A stretch of 64,000 nucleotides of DNA from Snodgrassella communis. GTDB lineage: Bacteria; Pseudomonadota; Gammaproteobacteria; Burkholderiales; Neisseriaceae. The stretch is from positions 114,428-178,427 of the forward strand of contig NZ_CAJZCD010000005.1 of the NCBI RefSeq assembly GCF_914768045.1, in the 5' to 3' direction. The notes beneath the pieces are model-generated. The model was given only the letters and a program-made list of their open reading frames with translations. It made no database searches and was not told the origin of the DNA. Positions 36,933-47,002 of the stretch are shown in pieces; the first letter of the stretch is position 1; each line of letters starts with the position of its first letter. The position numbers were made by a program, and so were the translations under genes.

Positions 36933-37910
36933 TTATTCCACTCTTGGCGCCCGTTCCATCAATATTTCTGCCAGCGCCCGCACCTCAGTACGACCTTCAA
37001 ACAGCTGCTGCAGAATAGTGGTAATCGGCATATCCACTCCCAGTGAAGTAGCCTGCCGGCATACTTCTTCGACAGTATATACACCTTCGGCCACATGTCC
37101 AAGTTCAGTTAACGCTTCAGGCAGCGATTTTCCTTCAGCCAGCAGCAAGCCTACTCTGCGATTGCGCGACAGCGAACCCGTACAAGTAAGAATCAAATCC
37201 CCCATACCAGACAAGCCCATCAAAGTAGCAGACTGTCCACCCAGAGCCTGATTCAGGCGCGAAATTTCTGCCATTCCACGCGTCATTAACGCCACTCGGG
37301 CATTGATACCACAATGCAGGCCATCAGCAATACCTGTAGCAATAGCCATGACATTTTTCACCGCGCCACCCACTGCTGCACCAATCACATCAGCATTAGC
37401 ATACAAACGCAAAACCGTATTATTCAGCACAGTTGCCAATTCCTGAATCCAAGCAAAATTTTCTGACGCCAGCGTAACAGCACAAGGTAACTGCTGTGCC
37501 AACTCCTGCGCAAAACTCGGACCAGACAATACCCCAATACATTTATTCGCCGGCATCACTTCTGCCAGCACCTGCTGTGGCAGCAAGCCAGTTTGCTGTT
37601 CAAACCCCTTACAGGCAGCAAGCACCGGCACCTCACCCAAGCCAGCAGCCAGCAGTTTTCGCGCACTTTCACGCAACGCAGCTACCGGCGTAGCAATAAT
37701 ACACAAATCTGCCGCAGCAAACTCATCAACCACAGCAAGATTATCCGGTAACACAAAATCAGGCAGATACCGCCTGTTTACCCGCTCCTGCCGTAATTGT
37801 TGCGCATGTCGAACATTATGTGTCCATAGCCATACCTTATGCGAATGCAAGGCAAAATGGATAGCAAGTGCCGTTCCCCACGCACCAGCACCTAGTATAC
37901 CAATATTCAT
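36933..37910 (-). CDS. gpsA: glycerol-3-phosphate dehydrogenase [NAD(P)+]
   Basis: 325 aa from the ATG at 37910; the frame opens at 37931, but the chosen start has AAAGGA upstream and gives the normal MNIGILGAGAWGTALA Rossmann beginning. CKGFEQQTGLLP, LSGPSFAQE and the catalytic Lys of GGAVKNVMAIATG are present. It reduces dihydroxyacetone phosphate to sn-glycerol 3-phosphate for phospholipids. ~90 bp upstream of zapB on the same strand. It carries one copy of the uptake-like 10-mer. Confidence 0.96.
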   Translation of the reverse strand: MNIGILGAGAWGTALAIHFALHSHKVWLWTHNVRHAQQLRQERVNRRYLPDFVLPDNLAVVDEFAAADLCIIATPVAALRESARKLLAAGLGEVPVLAACKGFEQQTGLLPQQVLAEVMPANKCIGVLSGPSFAQELAQQLPCAVTLASENFAWIQELATVLNNTVLRLYANADVIGAAVGGAVKNVMAIATGIADGLHCGINARVALMTRGMAEISRLNQALGGQSATLMGLSGMGDLILTCTGSLSRNRRVGLLLAEGKSLPEALTELGHVAEGVYTVEEVCRQATSLGVDMPITTILQQLFEGRTEVRALAEILMERAPRVE

Positions 37911-38190
37911 GACAAATATTCCTTTCAACAAACCGCCGGCAGATAACTGTCCTATACTTAGGCCACTAGCTAATTTTAAACCACATGTAAAACATCATAC
38001 TATCTTGAAAGCATCAGATAGCAGCATGAATTGGCTTAACAAAACAACTAACAGCGCATTGTATACAAAATTTCATTCTCAGGCTGCACGTATCACACCA
38101 TAGCAATCAATCCAGCTACAGCGCGCACCAAACCAGCACACAACAATTACCACAGCAAACTATGCAACCTAAGCATAATCAAACAATACA
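37911..38190. other. intergenic region between gpsA start and fabF terminator
   Basis: About 280 bp; it must contain the gpsA promoter on the minus strand. No gene or RNA is seen. Confidence 0.5.
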
Positions 38191-38194
38191 AAAA

Positions 38195-38224
38195 CACAGG
38201 CTGCCTGCATCCAGACAACCTGTG
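38195..38224 (-). terminator. terminator after fabF
   Basis: A stem of 13 positions with two mismatches (CACAGG...CCTGTG at the base), followed on the minus strand by TTTTTG. It lies 23 bp after the fabF stop. Its right arm contains an uptake-like AGGCTGCCTGCA. Confidence 0.7.
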
Positions 38225-38247
38225 CTCATAGCTGATTCCAACAATAA

Positions 38248-39495
38248 TTAATCCTCAAAGCGTTTAAACGCCAGCGAACCATTTGTACCGCCAAAGCCAA
38301 ATGAATTGGAAATAGCCGCACGAATCGTCAAATCACGTGCTTCATTGGCACAATAGTCCAAATCACATCCAGCCTCAATATCCTGTTCGAAGATATTGAT
38401 AGTAGGCGGAGATTTTTGAGTATGGATAGCCATTACCGTATATACCGCCTCCACACCACCAGCACCGCCTAACAAATGACCAGTCATAGATTTAGTTGAA
38501 TTAACCACCAGCTTCTGAGCATGTTCGCCTAAAGCCAGCTTCAACGCATTGGTTTCATTCAAATCACCCAGTGGTGTCGACGTACCATGTGCATTCACAT
38601 AATCAACATCTTCCGGATTCAGACCACCATCTTTCAGCGCACGCATCACACCAAGTGCAGGGCCTTCCGTATTTGGTGCAGTAATATGATAGGCATCCGA
38701 GCTCATACCAAAGCCTACCAGCTCAGCATAAATTCTGGCACCACGCTTACGAGCATGTTCATACTCCTCCAGCACCATCACACCAGCACCTTCACCCATA
38801 ACAAAGCCATCTCGCTCCTTATCCCAAGGTCTGGACGCCGTAGCCGGATCATCATTGCGGGTTGACAGCGCCTTCATGGCAGCAAACCCACCTACACCCA
38901 GCTCACAGATAGCACCTTCCGCACCACCGGCAATCATAATATCTGCGTCACCATACTTAATCAGGCGGGCAGAATCACCAATACTGTGTGCACCGGTAGT
39001 ACAAGCCGAAACCATACCATAGCTTGGCCCTTGATAGCCTTTCATAATCGTCACATGACCAGAAATCAGATTAATCAGAGAACTGGGGATAAAAAACGGA
39101 TTAATTTTACGCACACCATGTTCTACAACAGCCCGCGCAGTAGCCTCAATTGCTGGCAAACCACCAATACCGGCACCAATATTTACCCCTACACGGGTTT
39201 TATCCAAACCCGGGATATCATCCAGTCCAGCATCTGCAATGGCCTGCAAGGCTGCAGCGACACCAAAATGAATAAAAGAATCCATCCGCCGTGCTTCTTT
39301 AGCACTGATGTACTGAGTAACATCAAAATTTTTAACCTCACCGGCAATCTGGCAAGCTAAAGACGAAGCATCAAAATGGGTAATAGTGCCAATGCCGCTT
39401 TTACCTGCAAGTAAATTTTGCCATGCTGTGGTTATATCATTACCCACAGGAGATACCTGACCCAGGCCGGTAATGACTACTCTTTTTTTACTCAT
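38248..39495 (-). CDS. fabF: beta-ketoacyl-ACP synthase II FabF
   Basis: 415 aa. The active-site triad Cys-His-His is visible: Cys in VSACTTGAHS, His in NAHGTSTPLGD and His in STKSMTGHLLGGAGG. FabF extends acyl-ACP by two carbons, including the palmitoleate to cis-vaccenate step. It follows acpP across a 95-bp spacer that contains a hairpin, suggesting that the two are one operon with partial termination. Confidence 0.97.
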   Translation of the reverse strand: MSKKRVVITGLGQVSPVGNDITTAWQNLLAGKSGIGTITHFDASSLACQIAGEVKNFDVTQYISAKEARRMDSFIHFGVAAALQAIADAGLDDIPGLDKTRVGVNIGAGIGGLPAIEATARAVVEHGVRKINPFFIPSSLINLISGHVTIMKGYQGPSYGMVSACTTGAHSIGDSARLIKYGDADIMIAGGAEGAICELGVGGFAAMKALSTRNDDPATASRPWDKERDGFVMGEGAGVMVLEEYEHARKRGARIYAELVGFGMSSDAYHITAPNTEGPALGVMRALKDGGLNPEDVDYVNAHGTSTPLGDLNETNALKLALGEHAQKLVVNSTKSMTGHLLGGAGGVEAVYTVMAIHTQKSPPTINIFEQDIEAGCDLDYCANEARDLTIRAAISNSFGFGGTNGSLAFKRFED

Positions 39496-39516
39496 AATTT
39501 GCTCGTAAGAAAAAAA

Positions 39517-39561
39517 CCTCTACCGAATCAGGCGAAAAAATACACCTTATTTCGACAGAGG
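39517..39561 (-). terminator. hairpin with U-run between acpP and fabF (attenuator-like)
   Basis: On the minus strand CCTCTGTCGAA at one end and TTCGGTAGAGG at the other can pair (one or two weak pairs), with a long A/T-rich loop; TTTTTTTC follows. It lies after the acpP stop and before the fabF start. It may reduce readthrough so that much more AcpP than FabF is made. Confidence 0.55.
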
Positions 39562-39590
39562 AATTTGAATTTAACCAACACTACACAGAA

Positions 39591-39830
39591 TTAATTCAAG
39601 TGAGCGCCAACAAAATCGATAGCTTGTTGTACAGTAGTAATTTTTTCGGCTTCTTCGTCTGGAATTTCGCAACCAAAAGCTTCTTCCAGTGCCATTACTA
39701 ATTCAACGATGTCCAGTGAATCAGCACCCAGATCTTCCTGAAAAGAAGATTCATTTTTTACTTCAGCTTCACTCACACCTAAATTTTCTGCAACAATCTT
39801 CTTTACTCGTTGTTCAATATTGTTATCCAT
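39591..39830 (-). CDS. acpP: acyl carrier protein
   Basis: 79 aa from the ATG at 39830 ([19 protein letters not shown]); upstream in-frame codons to 39860 are unlikely. The phosphopantetheine attachment Ser is in [17 protein letters not shown]. Acidic, as expected. AcpP carries acyl groups in fatty acid synthesis and donates octanoyl to LipB. AAGAAAG lies just upstream as a ribosome binding site. It needs a 4'-phosphopantetheinyl transferase; the Sfp-type gene at 61.2 kb is broken, so another (AcpS) must exist elsewhere. Confidence 0.97.
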   Translation of the reverse strand: MDNNIEQRVKKIVAENLGVSEAEVKNESSFQEDLGADSLDIVELVMALEEAFGCEIPDEEAEKITTVQQAIDFVGAHLN

Positions 39831-40075
39831 TGACTGATCTTTCTTTGCTTTGCCCAGCACTAGTGCGGACAGGGGTTAATTGAATTAATCAACTTTTAGT
39901 TGTTGATATCATTGTACCTAATAAAAATAGAGTTTTCCATTCAAATTGTTTTTTGCCGTATTTTCCGTGGTTTTCAGCGATTTTCAGCGCACTTTTACTT
40001 ATCACCCGAGGCAAATTAAACAGTAAGCGGCAGCCATATTAGCACAGCCTGATTTTTTGCTACAAGCTATATGAT

Positions 40076-42100
40076 TTATATTGAATCATAATCAACAATA
40101 GTTTTATACAAAAAATTCATAATCAAGGCCAGTTCTGCTGCTGTATTTTCCTGCGTACTCCCGCCAGCATGCCCGCCCGTTTCCGGCACCGCCAACCATA
40201 CCCGCTGTTTTAGCCCAAGCAAGCGCGCATAAAATTTCAGCGCATGAGCCGGATGCACACGGTCATCATGCAAATTAGTCGTAATCAATGCCGGCGGATA
40301 GTGTTGCAAATCACTCAAATTGTGATAGGGAGAAAGGCTACTTAATACTTGATTTTGAATAGAATCATCAGGGTTTCCATATTCATCCATCCATGAAGAT
40401 CCTGCCGACAGATACGGATAGCGCAACATATCCGTTAACGGCACCTCACACACCATCGCCCCCATATTCTGTGGCTGCTGGCAAAATGCAGCGGCCACCA
40501 CCAGACCGCCATTACTACCACCCTGAATCGCCGTATGTGCCGCAGTAGCGCGTTGATGTTTATACAAATCATGCAGCACAGCCAGTAAATCATCAACACT
40601 GACCTGCTTGTGAATCCCGCGCGCAGCCTCATGCCATGCCGGACCAAATTCACCACCGCCGCGGATATTAGCCAGCACAAAAGCATAACCTTTCGCCAGC
40701 CAGTGCCGGCCAATACTGCCCAGATAATAAGGCAGCTGTGGCATACCAAAACCACCATATACATAAACAATTGTTGGCGTATCCCTATTCATATTTTTAC
40801 CAACATGAAAATAAGGAATAAACGTACCATCCTGCGCAACTGCACTAAACTGCTGCACCTGCATTCCCTCAGAGTCAAACAGCCGCGGCTGCCGGCGCAT
40901 AACACACAACTCGCCCAGATGCACATCTAGCGTATACAGCGTCAGTGGTTCCAGAAAGCTACTGATGGCCAGATACACCACATCACCACCCCAAGGCTGG
41001 TCAGTAATCTCCAGAGCTCCTGCCGGAAGATTTGGCACAGCAACCTCCTGCCAGCGATTTTCAGCAAAACGCCAAGCCAGCAAACGGCTATGCACATTAT
41101 CCAGTATCGACACCAGCACAAACCGTCGTGTCGTTTCAATACACTCAATAGCCTGAGTAGCGGCTGGCTGAAAAATTACCTCAGCTGCACCCAACTCACC
41201 TTTATGCAACTTCACAGCTACCAGACTACCAGCCGGATAAAACCGGTTGGCACGCTGCCAGTCACTGCGTAACTGCACCAGCAACTGTCCACACAGATAG
41301 CCCATCAGCTCACAATCATCCGGTAACGCCAGTAACTTAACGCTTAAATCCGCCATCACCTGATAATACTGCTTGTGATAAAAACCACTCGCAGCTTCAA
41401 CCAAATCAATCGGCGCTCCCTGACTATCCAGATAACGCCAAGCATTAACCATCATACCATCGGCAGGCATTTCCAATACCGGCACTGCCTCCGCAAAAGA
41501 CTGGCCGCGCTGCATCAGCCACACCTGCCGCGAATAGCCAGCCTGAGTTAACTGCCGCTCATCCCATGCTGGAGACACCCACACACTTTCCGTATCACGC
41601 CAGCTGATAATGCTTTTACTTAATGGAAAATGAAAGCCACCCTCAACTACCTTACCTTCTGCCAGATTAAACTCAATCGTATATGCAGCATCCGCCCCTC
41701 CAGCACTCAAACTGATTAACACATGTTCAGGAGCCTGCACATAATGCGCCACACCCTGCAAATACACATCATCATCAAGCAGAGCGTCAAAATCAGCAAC
41801 CGAAAACAGAATTTTCCACTCCGGCAAACCAGCACGATAACTAGCCGCAGAACATACCCGGTACACCCCTTTCGGAAATTCAGCCGACTGATAAAAATGA
41901 TACATACGTGCACGATGTTCCTGACAAAAAGGGATTTGCTGCTCATCCCGCAATACAGTCACAATATCATCACGCACTGCCGCATACTCAGCACCCGTAG
42001 CAAACTCAGCCTGAGCAACAGCATTTGCCTGCTGAATAAAAGCCTGCGTTACCTCACTATCAAGGTTCTCTAAATACGCAAAAGAATCAGTATTTGTCAT
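40076..42100 (-). CDS. prolyl oligopeptidase family (S9A) serine peptidase
   Basis: 674 aa. The C-terminal alpha/beta-hydrolase domain has the nucleophile Ser in IQGGSNGGLVVAAAF, the Asp in NLHDDRVHPAHAL and the His in ETGGHAGGS; YVYGGFGMPQLP forms the oxyanion region. The N-terminal two-thirds match the beta-propeller with motifs such as YHFYQSAEFPKGVYRV. No signal peptide, so probably cytoplasmic. It cleaves short proline-containing peptides. Monocistronic, between the acpP promoter region and the tRNA-Leu terminator. Confidence 0.92.
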   Translation of the reverse strand: MTNTDSFAYLENLDSEVTQAFIQQANAVAQAEFATGAEYAAVRDDIVTVLRDEQQIPFCQEHRARMYHFYQSAEFPKGVYRVCSAASYRAGLPEWKILFSVADFDALLDDDVYLQGVAHYVQAPEHVLISLSAGGADAAYTIEFNLAEGKVVEGGFHFPLSKSIISWRDTESVWVSPAWDERQLTQAGYSRQVWLMQRGQSFAEAVPVLEMPADGMMVNAWRYLDSQGAPIDLVEAASGFYHKQYYQVMADLSVKLLALPDDCELMGYLCGQLLVQLRSDWQRANRFYPAGSLVAVKLHKGELGAAEVIFQPAATQAIECIETTRRFVLVSILDNVHSRLLAWRFAENRWQEVAVPNLPAGALEITDQPWGGDVVYLAISSFLEPLTLYTLDVHLGELCVMRRQPRLFDSEGMQVQQFSAVAQDGTFIPYFHVGKNMNRDTPTIVYVYGGFGMPQLPYYLGSIGRHWLAKGYAFVLANIRGGGEFGPAWHEAARGIHKQVSVDDLLAVLHDLYKHQRATAAHTAIQGGSNGGLVVAAAFCQQPQNMGAMVCEVPLTDMLRYPYLSAGSSWMDEYGNPDDSIQNQVLSSLSPYHNLSDLQHYPPALITTNLHDDRVHPAHALKFYARLLGLKQRVWLAVPETGGHAGGSTQENTAAELALIMNFLYKTIVDYDSI

Positions 42101-42238
42101 CTACATTCATTTCCAGAAACACACACCACCAGCAATCAGCCAGCCAATAAACCACCATACTAGCACAAGACACCATCAACTCTTTGCCAGCGCCAGCCTG
42201 CTGAATATCCGAAACCAATACCATCATCAATACAAACA

Positions 42239-42268
42239 AAAAGGGCAGCCTCTATAGGCTGCCCTTTT
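42239..42268. terminator. terminator after tRNA-Leu (bidirectional)
   Basis: A perfect 12-bp stem (42239-42250 with 42257-42268), 6-nt loop, AAAA and TTTT at the feet. It ends the tpiA-secG-tRNA-Leu transcript. Confidence 0.9.
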
Positions 42269-42362
42269 ATCCAAAAAATCAACAAAATAAATTACAATCT
42301 GCAATACACCACCACTAGCATACACACATCATATATAAAAATATAACTGTTGATTTTAGATA

Positions 42363-42448
42363 TGGTGCCGACAACGAGAATCGAACTCGTACGACCTGAG
42401 GTCACCACCCCCTCAAGATGGCGTGTCTACCAATTTCACCATGTCGGC
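42363..42448 (-). tRNA. tRNA-Leu (anticodon GAG)
   Basis: 86 nt with an encoded CCA end. Acceptor stem GCCGACA/TGTCGGC, D arm TGGTGAAATTGGTAGACA, anticodon loop TTGAGGG (anticodon GAG) in the stem CCATC/GGTGG, a long class II variable arm and the T arm CGAGTTCGATTCTCG. It starts 19 bp after secG and is probably cut out of the secG transcript. Confidence 0.95.
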
Positions 42449-42467
42449 AATTAACTGTAAAAAATCT

Positions 42468-42830
42468 CTATTCCGGTATCAGTGGTTTCTGCGCTGGTTT
42501 CACCGGTACGGCCGGAGCACTGGCTGCAGCCGAACTCGCTGGCACAACTACCTGTTGTTGCTTCACATTACTGAAATCCAGACCACTATGCCGATGTGTC
42601 GAAATATAACCTAAAGCCAGACAACTAATAAAAAATATAGTTGCCGCAATTGCGGTACTGCGACTGAGGAAATTTGCATTGCCCGCTGCACCAAAAACAC
42701 CCTGAGCACTACCGGAACCAAATGCCGCGCCCGCATCCGCACCTTTGCCCTGCTGCATCAGCACCAGCACAATAACACTCAGCGCCGCGAAAATATTCAC
42801 GATTAAAATAAGGGTTTTAAATGCTTCCAT
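42468..42830 (-). CDS. secG: preprotein translocase subunit SecG
   Basis: 120 aa from the ATG at 42830; an earlier TTG at 42848 is possible but would overlap tpiA. Two membrane helices (TLILIVNIFAALSVIVLVLM and AIAATIFFISCLALGYIS) flank the typical QQGKGADAGAAFGSGSAQG loop. A Pro/Ala-rich C-terminal tail follows, as in other betaproteobacteria. SecG is the small SecYEG partner. tpiA-secG-tRNA-Leu order is common in this class. Confidence 0.95.
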   Translation of the reverse strand: MEAFKTLILIVNIFAALSVIVLVLMQQGKGADAGAAFGSGSAQGVFGAAGNANFLSRSTAIAATIFFISCLALGYISTHRHSGLDFSNVKQQQVVVPASSAAASAPAVPVKPAQKPLIPE

Positions 42831-42844
42831 GATATCAACTTTTA

Positions 42845-43600
42845 TCAAGCAGGCGCATATGCAGCCTGAATAATAGCGGTAAAACTGTCAGCCTGCAAAG
42901 AGGCACCGCCAACCAAAGCACCGTCAACATGTGACACAGCCAGAATTTCAGCCGCATTGCTCGCGTTGACACTACCGCCATAAAGGACGCGGATTTTAAC
43001 ATCTTCCCCACATAAAGACAAGATTTGCTGATAAATTAACTTATGCATAGCCTCAATCTGTGCCACAGCAGGAACTTTGCCCGTACCAATCGCCCATACT
43101 GGTTCATATGCCACCACAACCTCTTTCAAGCCCAGCTGCGCCAGCAGTGACAGTTGCGCACTAACCACTTGCTGCTCCTGCCCGGCTTCTCGTTCAACCA
43201 GCGTTTCACCCACACACAGAATCGGCAGTACACCAGCCGCAACACTATTCTGTAGCTTGGACAGTAACTCATCATTGCTTTCCTGAAAATACTGCCGTCG
43301 TTCAGAATGGCCAATCAGCACAAACCGCGCCCCCACATCAGCCAGCATCTGGGCATTTACCTCCCCGGTAAAAGCACCATTGGCAGCAAAGCGGCTCACA
43401 TCTTCCGCCCCAACCGCCAATGCAGTACCGGCAGCAAACTCACAGACCGCAGCAAGATAAACATTTGGTACAGCCACACCACAATATACATGCGTCGCTG
43501 CTGCATCCACAGGTTTCAGCAACGCTTGCAGCAGCAATCGATTAGTCGCATTACTGCCATTCATCTTCCAATTGCCAATTACCCATTTTTGCTGCCACAT
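42845..43600 (-). CDS. tpiA: triosephosphate isomerase
   Basis: 251 aa. Active-site residues: Lys in IGNWKMNG, His in LIGHSERRQYF and Glu in VVAYEPVWAIGTGKVP; the phosphate-binding LYGGSVN and VDGALVGGASL are present. It interconverts dihydroxyacetone phosphate and glyceraldehyde 3-phosphate. The secG start lies 14 bp beyond its stop codon. Confidence 0.97.
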   Translation of the reverse strand: MWQQKWVIGNWKMNGSNATNRLLLQALLKPVDAAATHVYCGVAVPNVYLAAVCEFAAGTALAVGAEDVSRFAANGAFTGEVNAQMLADVGARFVLIGHSERRQYFQESNDELLSKLQNSVAAGVLPILCVGETLVEREAGQEQQVVSAQLSLLAQLGLKEVVVAYEPVWAIGTGKVPAVAQIEAMHKLIYQQILSLCGEDVKIRVLYGGSVNASNAAEILAVSHVDGALVGGASLQADSFTAIIQAAYAPA

Positions 43601-44333
43601 AGATTTTTTCCTTACCGACTAATAACATGCCGAACCTGATTATATGACCATGACGGATATTCACCATTTCGTCACATACTGACATCCGCTTCAAAATGGC
43701 AGCATTGTAGCGGAAAATCCAATCTGCGTGCCAAGACTACTCTGGTTAATTTACAGTCATCAACTTTCAGCTTATTCAACATCTGCAAAAATACCATTTA
43801 AACCCCTGCAAATATCTCCTCACACTAAAACCTGTATAAACTTTATAGCAAATCGCTTCCATTCATATCATAAGCCTCATCGACTTACCATTTCGGGTTC
43901 AAATAATATTTAAATCCATTTTTTGATAACCCAAGTGAGCGAGACTTCAAAAAACTTGCCCATCCTATTACACATCAAACACAACCATCTCCCCTCTCAA
44001 TATTACCAGAGATACCGCAAAGTAAATTGGCATCACCCTGACTATAATTAATAATTCAAGCAACAGGGAACGGCATAGCCTACAAAAAGCCAATCAAAAA
44101 AATACACAATTCAAAATCACTATTTGCCTTAAATCCAGCAAATAAATCCCCCTGCTCTTACTTATATTATTTGCCAATAAGCATAAAATTTAACACCCAC
44201 TCTAACTTATTATCTCTCAGGAACCATACTGATATGTATTTCATATCACAAAATAAATATTTCTATATTTTAAACTTTGTGGTTATTGTCATAAATACAA
44301 ATAACATCATTATTAATTAAAGAAACTTAATTT
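43601..44333. other. AT-rich intergenic region between tpiA and the MFS gene
   Basis: About 730 bp, increasingly AT-rich to the right. It should contain the tpiA promoter (left end, minus) and the MFS promoter (right end, plus). No gene with a credible start or family resemblance is visible. Confidence 0.5.
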
Positions 44334-45605
44334 ATGGAAATAACTAATAGCCCGCAAATAACACCAAAACAGAGCAAAATAAGTATTATTGTGTCCGTCG
44401 TACTTATCGTACTTCTAGTCGGATCAGTCTATATCAGCCAACTCATCTTTCAAGAAATATCCCAAAGCTTCAATATAAACATTCTAGAAGCTAGATTAGT
44501 TTTCAGCCTATCGTGTTTCTGTTATGCAATTTCTTTCTTCATCTATGGACCATTATCTGACCAAATATCAACACGACTATTAGTTATTTTTGGATGTATC
44601 GGTACCATTTTTTGTCTTGGTATTTCAGGGTTTATCCAATCATTTAGACTTTATCTATTTATCATGTCATTGACAGGTTTTTTTGCAGCATCGGTTCCCG
44701 CAGCACTATTTGCCTATACAGCTAAAACTACCCCAAATAAACAATTACCCCAAAAAATGGGATTGATGATTTCTGCCTCCATTGTTGGTATGATTTTTAG
44801 CCGGAGCTTTATTGCAATACTAACAGACAACAGCTCTTGGCAATTTGCCTTCATGATTTATGCCATACTAATTTTTTGTACTTGCCTCTTTATTCCATAT
44901 AGTATAAAAAATGCAGCCAACAACCATAAATTAACCATCATTCAAGCTTACCTGAACGCAACTCAATTATTACCACATAAAACCATCATTGTTTTTTTAC
45001 TGGTAGGCTTTATACTCTTTTTCATTTATTTAGGCATATCTTCATTTTTAACTTTTTACTTAAAAGGAGCACCATACTACCTTTCCTCAACAACATTAGG
45101 CTGGTTAAATTTTGCTGGTATCAGTGCTGTTATTGGTGCAACAATCACCGGTAAACTATCCCAATCCATCAAAGGCAACAAACTATTAATTATCTGCTTA
45201 CTATGTATTAGTGCATCAATTATTATAATTGGATTAAGCTCAAACCTAATCTACATCACAATAGGAGTTTTCAGTTTATTCCTATTTGTTTTTAGTGCTC
45301 AATCAATCATAATTTCAATAATCAATCAAACTGTTACAGTGATGTCACGAGGCACAATCTCGTCTTTATATTTACTTGCCTGCTTAGCCGGAGGCAGTAC
45401 CGGCACATACTTACTGGGAATTGTATACAAAAAACTAAATTGGAATGGAATAATTAGCACATGCATGATTCTTTCCTTAGCAAATATAGTTTTAGCCTGC
45501 TTAGGGACAAAATCACTACAAATAGCAAAAAATAAAATGCAGAAAAAAATCAACAATATTAATATACTGAACCATTTCTACATAACTCTACCAATCCGAA
45601 ACTAG
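44334..45605 (+). CDS. MFS transporter (drug/metabolite efflux type)
   Basis: 423 aa with about 12 membrane helices. The loop after helix 2 reads GPLSDQISTRLLVIFG, the MFS motif A, and LTGFFAASVPAALFAY sits in helix 4 where antiporters have the proton-coupling region. Basic Asn/Lys/Ile-rich end. Substrate unknown. The gene is far more AT-rich than the core genes around it, has no strong ribosome binding site, and is next to an IS relict, all consistent with gain by transfer. Confidence 0.85.
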   Translation: MEITNSPQITPKQSKISIIVSVVLIVLLVGSVYISQLIFQEISQSFNINILEARLVFSLSCFCYAISFFIYGPLSDQISTRLLVIFGCIGTIFCLGISGFIQSFRLYLFIMSLTGFFAASVPAALFAYTAKTTPNKQLPQKMGLMISASIVGMIFSRSFIAILTDNSSWQFAFMIYAILIFCTCLFIPYSIKNAANNHKLTIIQAYLNATQLLPHKTIIVFLLVGFILFFIYLGISSFLTFYLKGAPYYLSSTTLGWLNFAGISAVIGATITGKLSQSIKGNKLLIICLLCISASIIIIGLSSNLIYITIGVFSLFLFVFSAQSIIISIINQTVTVMSRGTISSLYLLACLAGGSTGTYLLGIVYKKLNWNGIISTCMILSLANIVLACLGTKSLQIAKNKMQKKINNINILNHFYITLPIRN

Positions 45606-45654
45606 CAACATCAAAATCTGCTGCACTACGCTAAAAGTTGAACCCTAGTAAAAA

Positions 45655-45953
45655 ATTGACTCAATTAAACTCACCCTATCGTAAAACAATCAGTTCATTT
45701 TCTTCTATAGTTCGATTACCTTAACTCTTAAACAAACTACCTGCGCTTAATTAGTCTATCCAGCACTTTAAAGAGGCTCCTTGACCAATTCACTGCGCAA
45801 TGCGCCCCTGATAATAAAGTTCAACCATTTGCGATTTGAAATCAGCACGAAACGTCCGCCGTGTACGCTCTTGTTCATTCATCTTTTTATCCCTTTTAGC
45901 GTTAAGTTTACCTTACCCCCTAAACAACCGTATGAACTAGTGCAGCCTATCCA
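45655..45953 (-). mobile_element. degenerate IS3-family end (relict of the element at 58983-60209)
   Basis: The segment aligns with the orfA end of the IS at 58983-60209, including the orfA start region, the TTAAGTTTAC...TACCCCCTAA block and the terminal ...GCCTATCCA. Many substitutions and small deletions break the orfA frame. OrfB and the other end are missing. The rest of 45606-46345 holds no gene; the pcm promoter must lie at 45960-46330. Confidence 0.8.
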
Positions 45954-46345
45954 ATGCGGTTTCTTAATTAGTAAAGTGAAAATTCAATTATCATATCGAT
46001 GATATTAAAAGGACTCTCAAAAATAAAAGAACCTTCATGGCTGATAGCTTTAAACTGCTGCATAAATCTCCTGATTACATTACTAAAGATGACAGCACTC
46101 ATAATGAATCGGACAAAAAAACATATTAAAAATCCTTATTTATTCATGTTTCTAACACATCAACCAATATATTAATTCTTATTCTGAGCGAACCAACTTA
46201 CAATTACTCTACTGCCACAACGTAAATAGTTTTATAATTAACCCAAGCTGTATTCGTGTGCAATAGTCCAAAAATACAGCACTTTGCTTTTATAAACCTC
46301 TTTACCACTCACCCGTTCAGCGGGTGTGCGCACTTCGGAGCAGAT

Positions 46346-47002
46346 ATGGATTTCAATACCGCCCGCTATAATATGGTCGAGCAACAAATCCGTCCTTGGG
46401 ACGTATTAGATTTCGACTTACTGGATGTTTTATCCGACATTCCGCGCGAACGCTTTGTCCTGCCACAGCAGCAAGATGTAGCCTATACCGATCAAGCGCT
46501 TGGACTGGCAAACGGTGGAAAAATGCTCGAACCCAAAGTAGTAGCTCGGATGATTCAGGCATTGAAATTGAATCTAACCGATACCGTAGTAGAAATTGGT
46601 ACCGGTTCCGGTTATGCCACAGCCATTTTGGCAAAAATGGCTGGCAAAGTCATTACCGTTGACATTGACGCCGAACAACAGCAGCATGCCCAACTTATCC
46701 TCAGCGACCTCAACTACACCAATATCAGCTACAAAAGCTGCGATGGACTGGCAGATAAACTGCCCGGGGCACCTTTTAGTGCCATTTATGTCGGCGGTTC
46801 CTTACCAACATTACCCACAACCCTGCTCGACCAACTGGCAGAAGATGGTCGCATGGTAGCCATTATTGGCGAAGCTCCAGTAATGCGTGCCATTCTGTTT
46901 GAACGGCAAAACAATCAGCTCAAGGAAACCATCCTGTTTGAAACAGTAGCTCCTGCCCTGCACAGCCTAGAAATACCAGCACCAAACCAGTTTAAATTCT
47001 AA
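46346..47002 (+). CDS. pcm: protein-L-isoaspartate O-methyltransferase family
   Basis: 218 aa from the ATG at 46346, chosen for the GGAG ribosome binding site; the open frame begins 90 bp earlier. N-terminal NTARYNMVEQQIRPWDVLD and RERFVLP are typical; the SAM site is VVEIGTGSGYATAILA. The usual DG-x-x-G-type region is CDGLADKLPGAPF, but the substrate segment IYVGGSLPTLP is unlike canonical Pcm (VTAAP), so it may be one of the family's short Pcm-like branch with uncertain activity on isoaspartate. Cytoplasmic. Monocistronic. Confidence 0.88.
   Translation: MDFNTARYNMVEQQIRPWDVLDFDLLDVLSDIPRERFVLPQQQDVAYTDQALGLANGGKMLEPKVVARMIQALKLNLTDTVVEIGTGSGYATAILAKMAGKVITVDIDAEQQQHAQLILSDLNYTNISYKSCDGLADKLPGAPFSAIYVGGSLPTLPTTLLDQLAEDGRMVAIIGEAPVMRAILFERQNNQLKETILFETVAPALHSLEIPAPNQFKF

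Noticed and set aside
45781..46002. 73-codon plus-strand frame
   Set aside because: Antisense of the IS3 orfA relict at 45655-45953.
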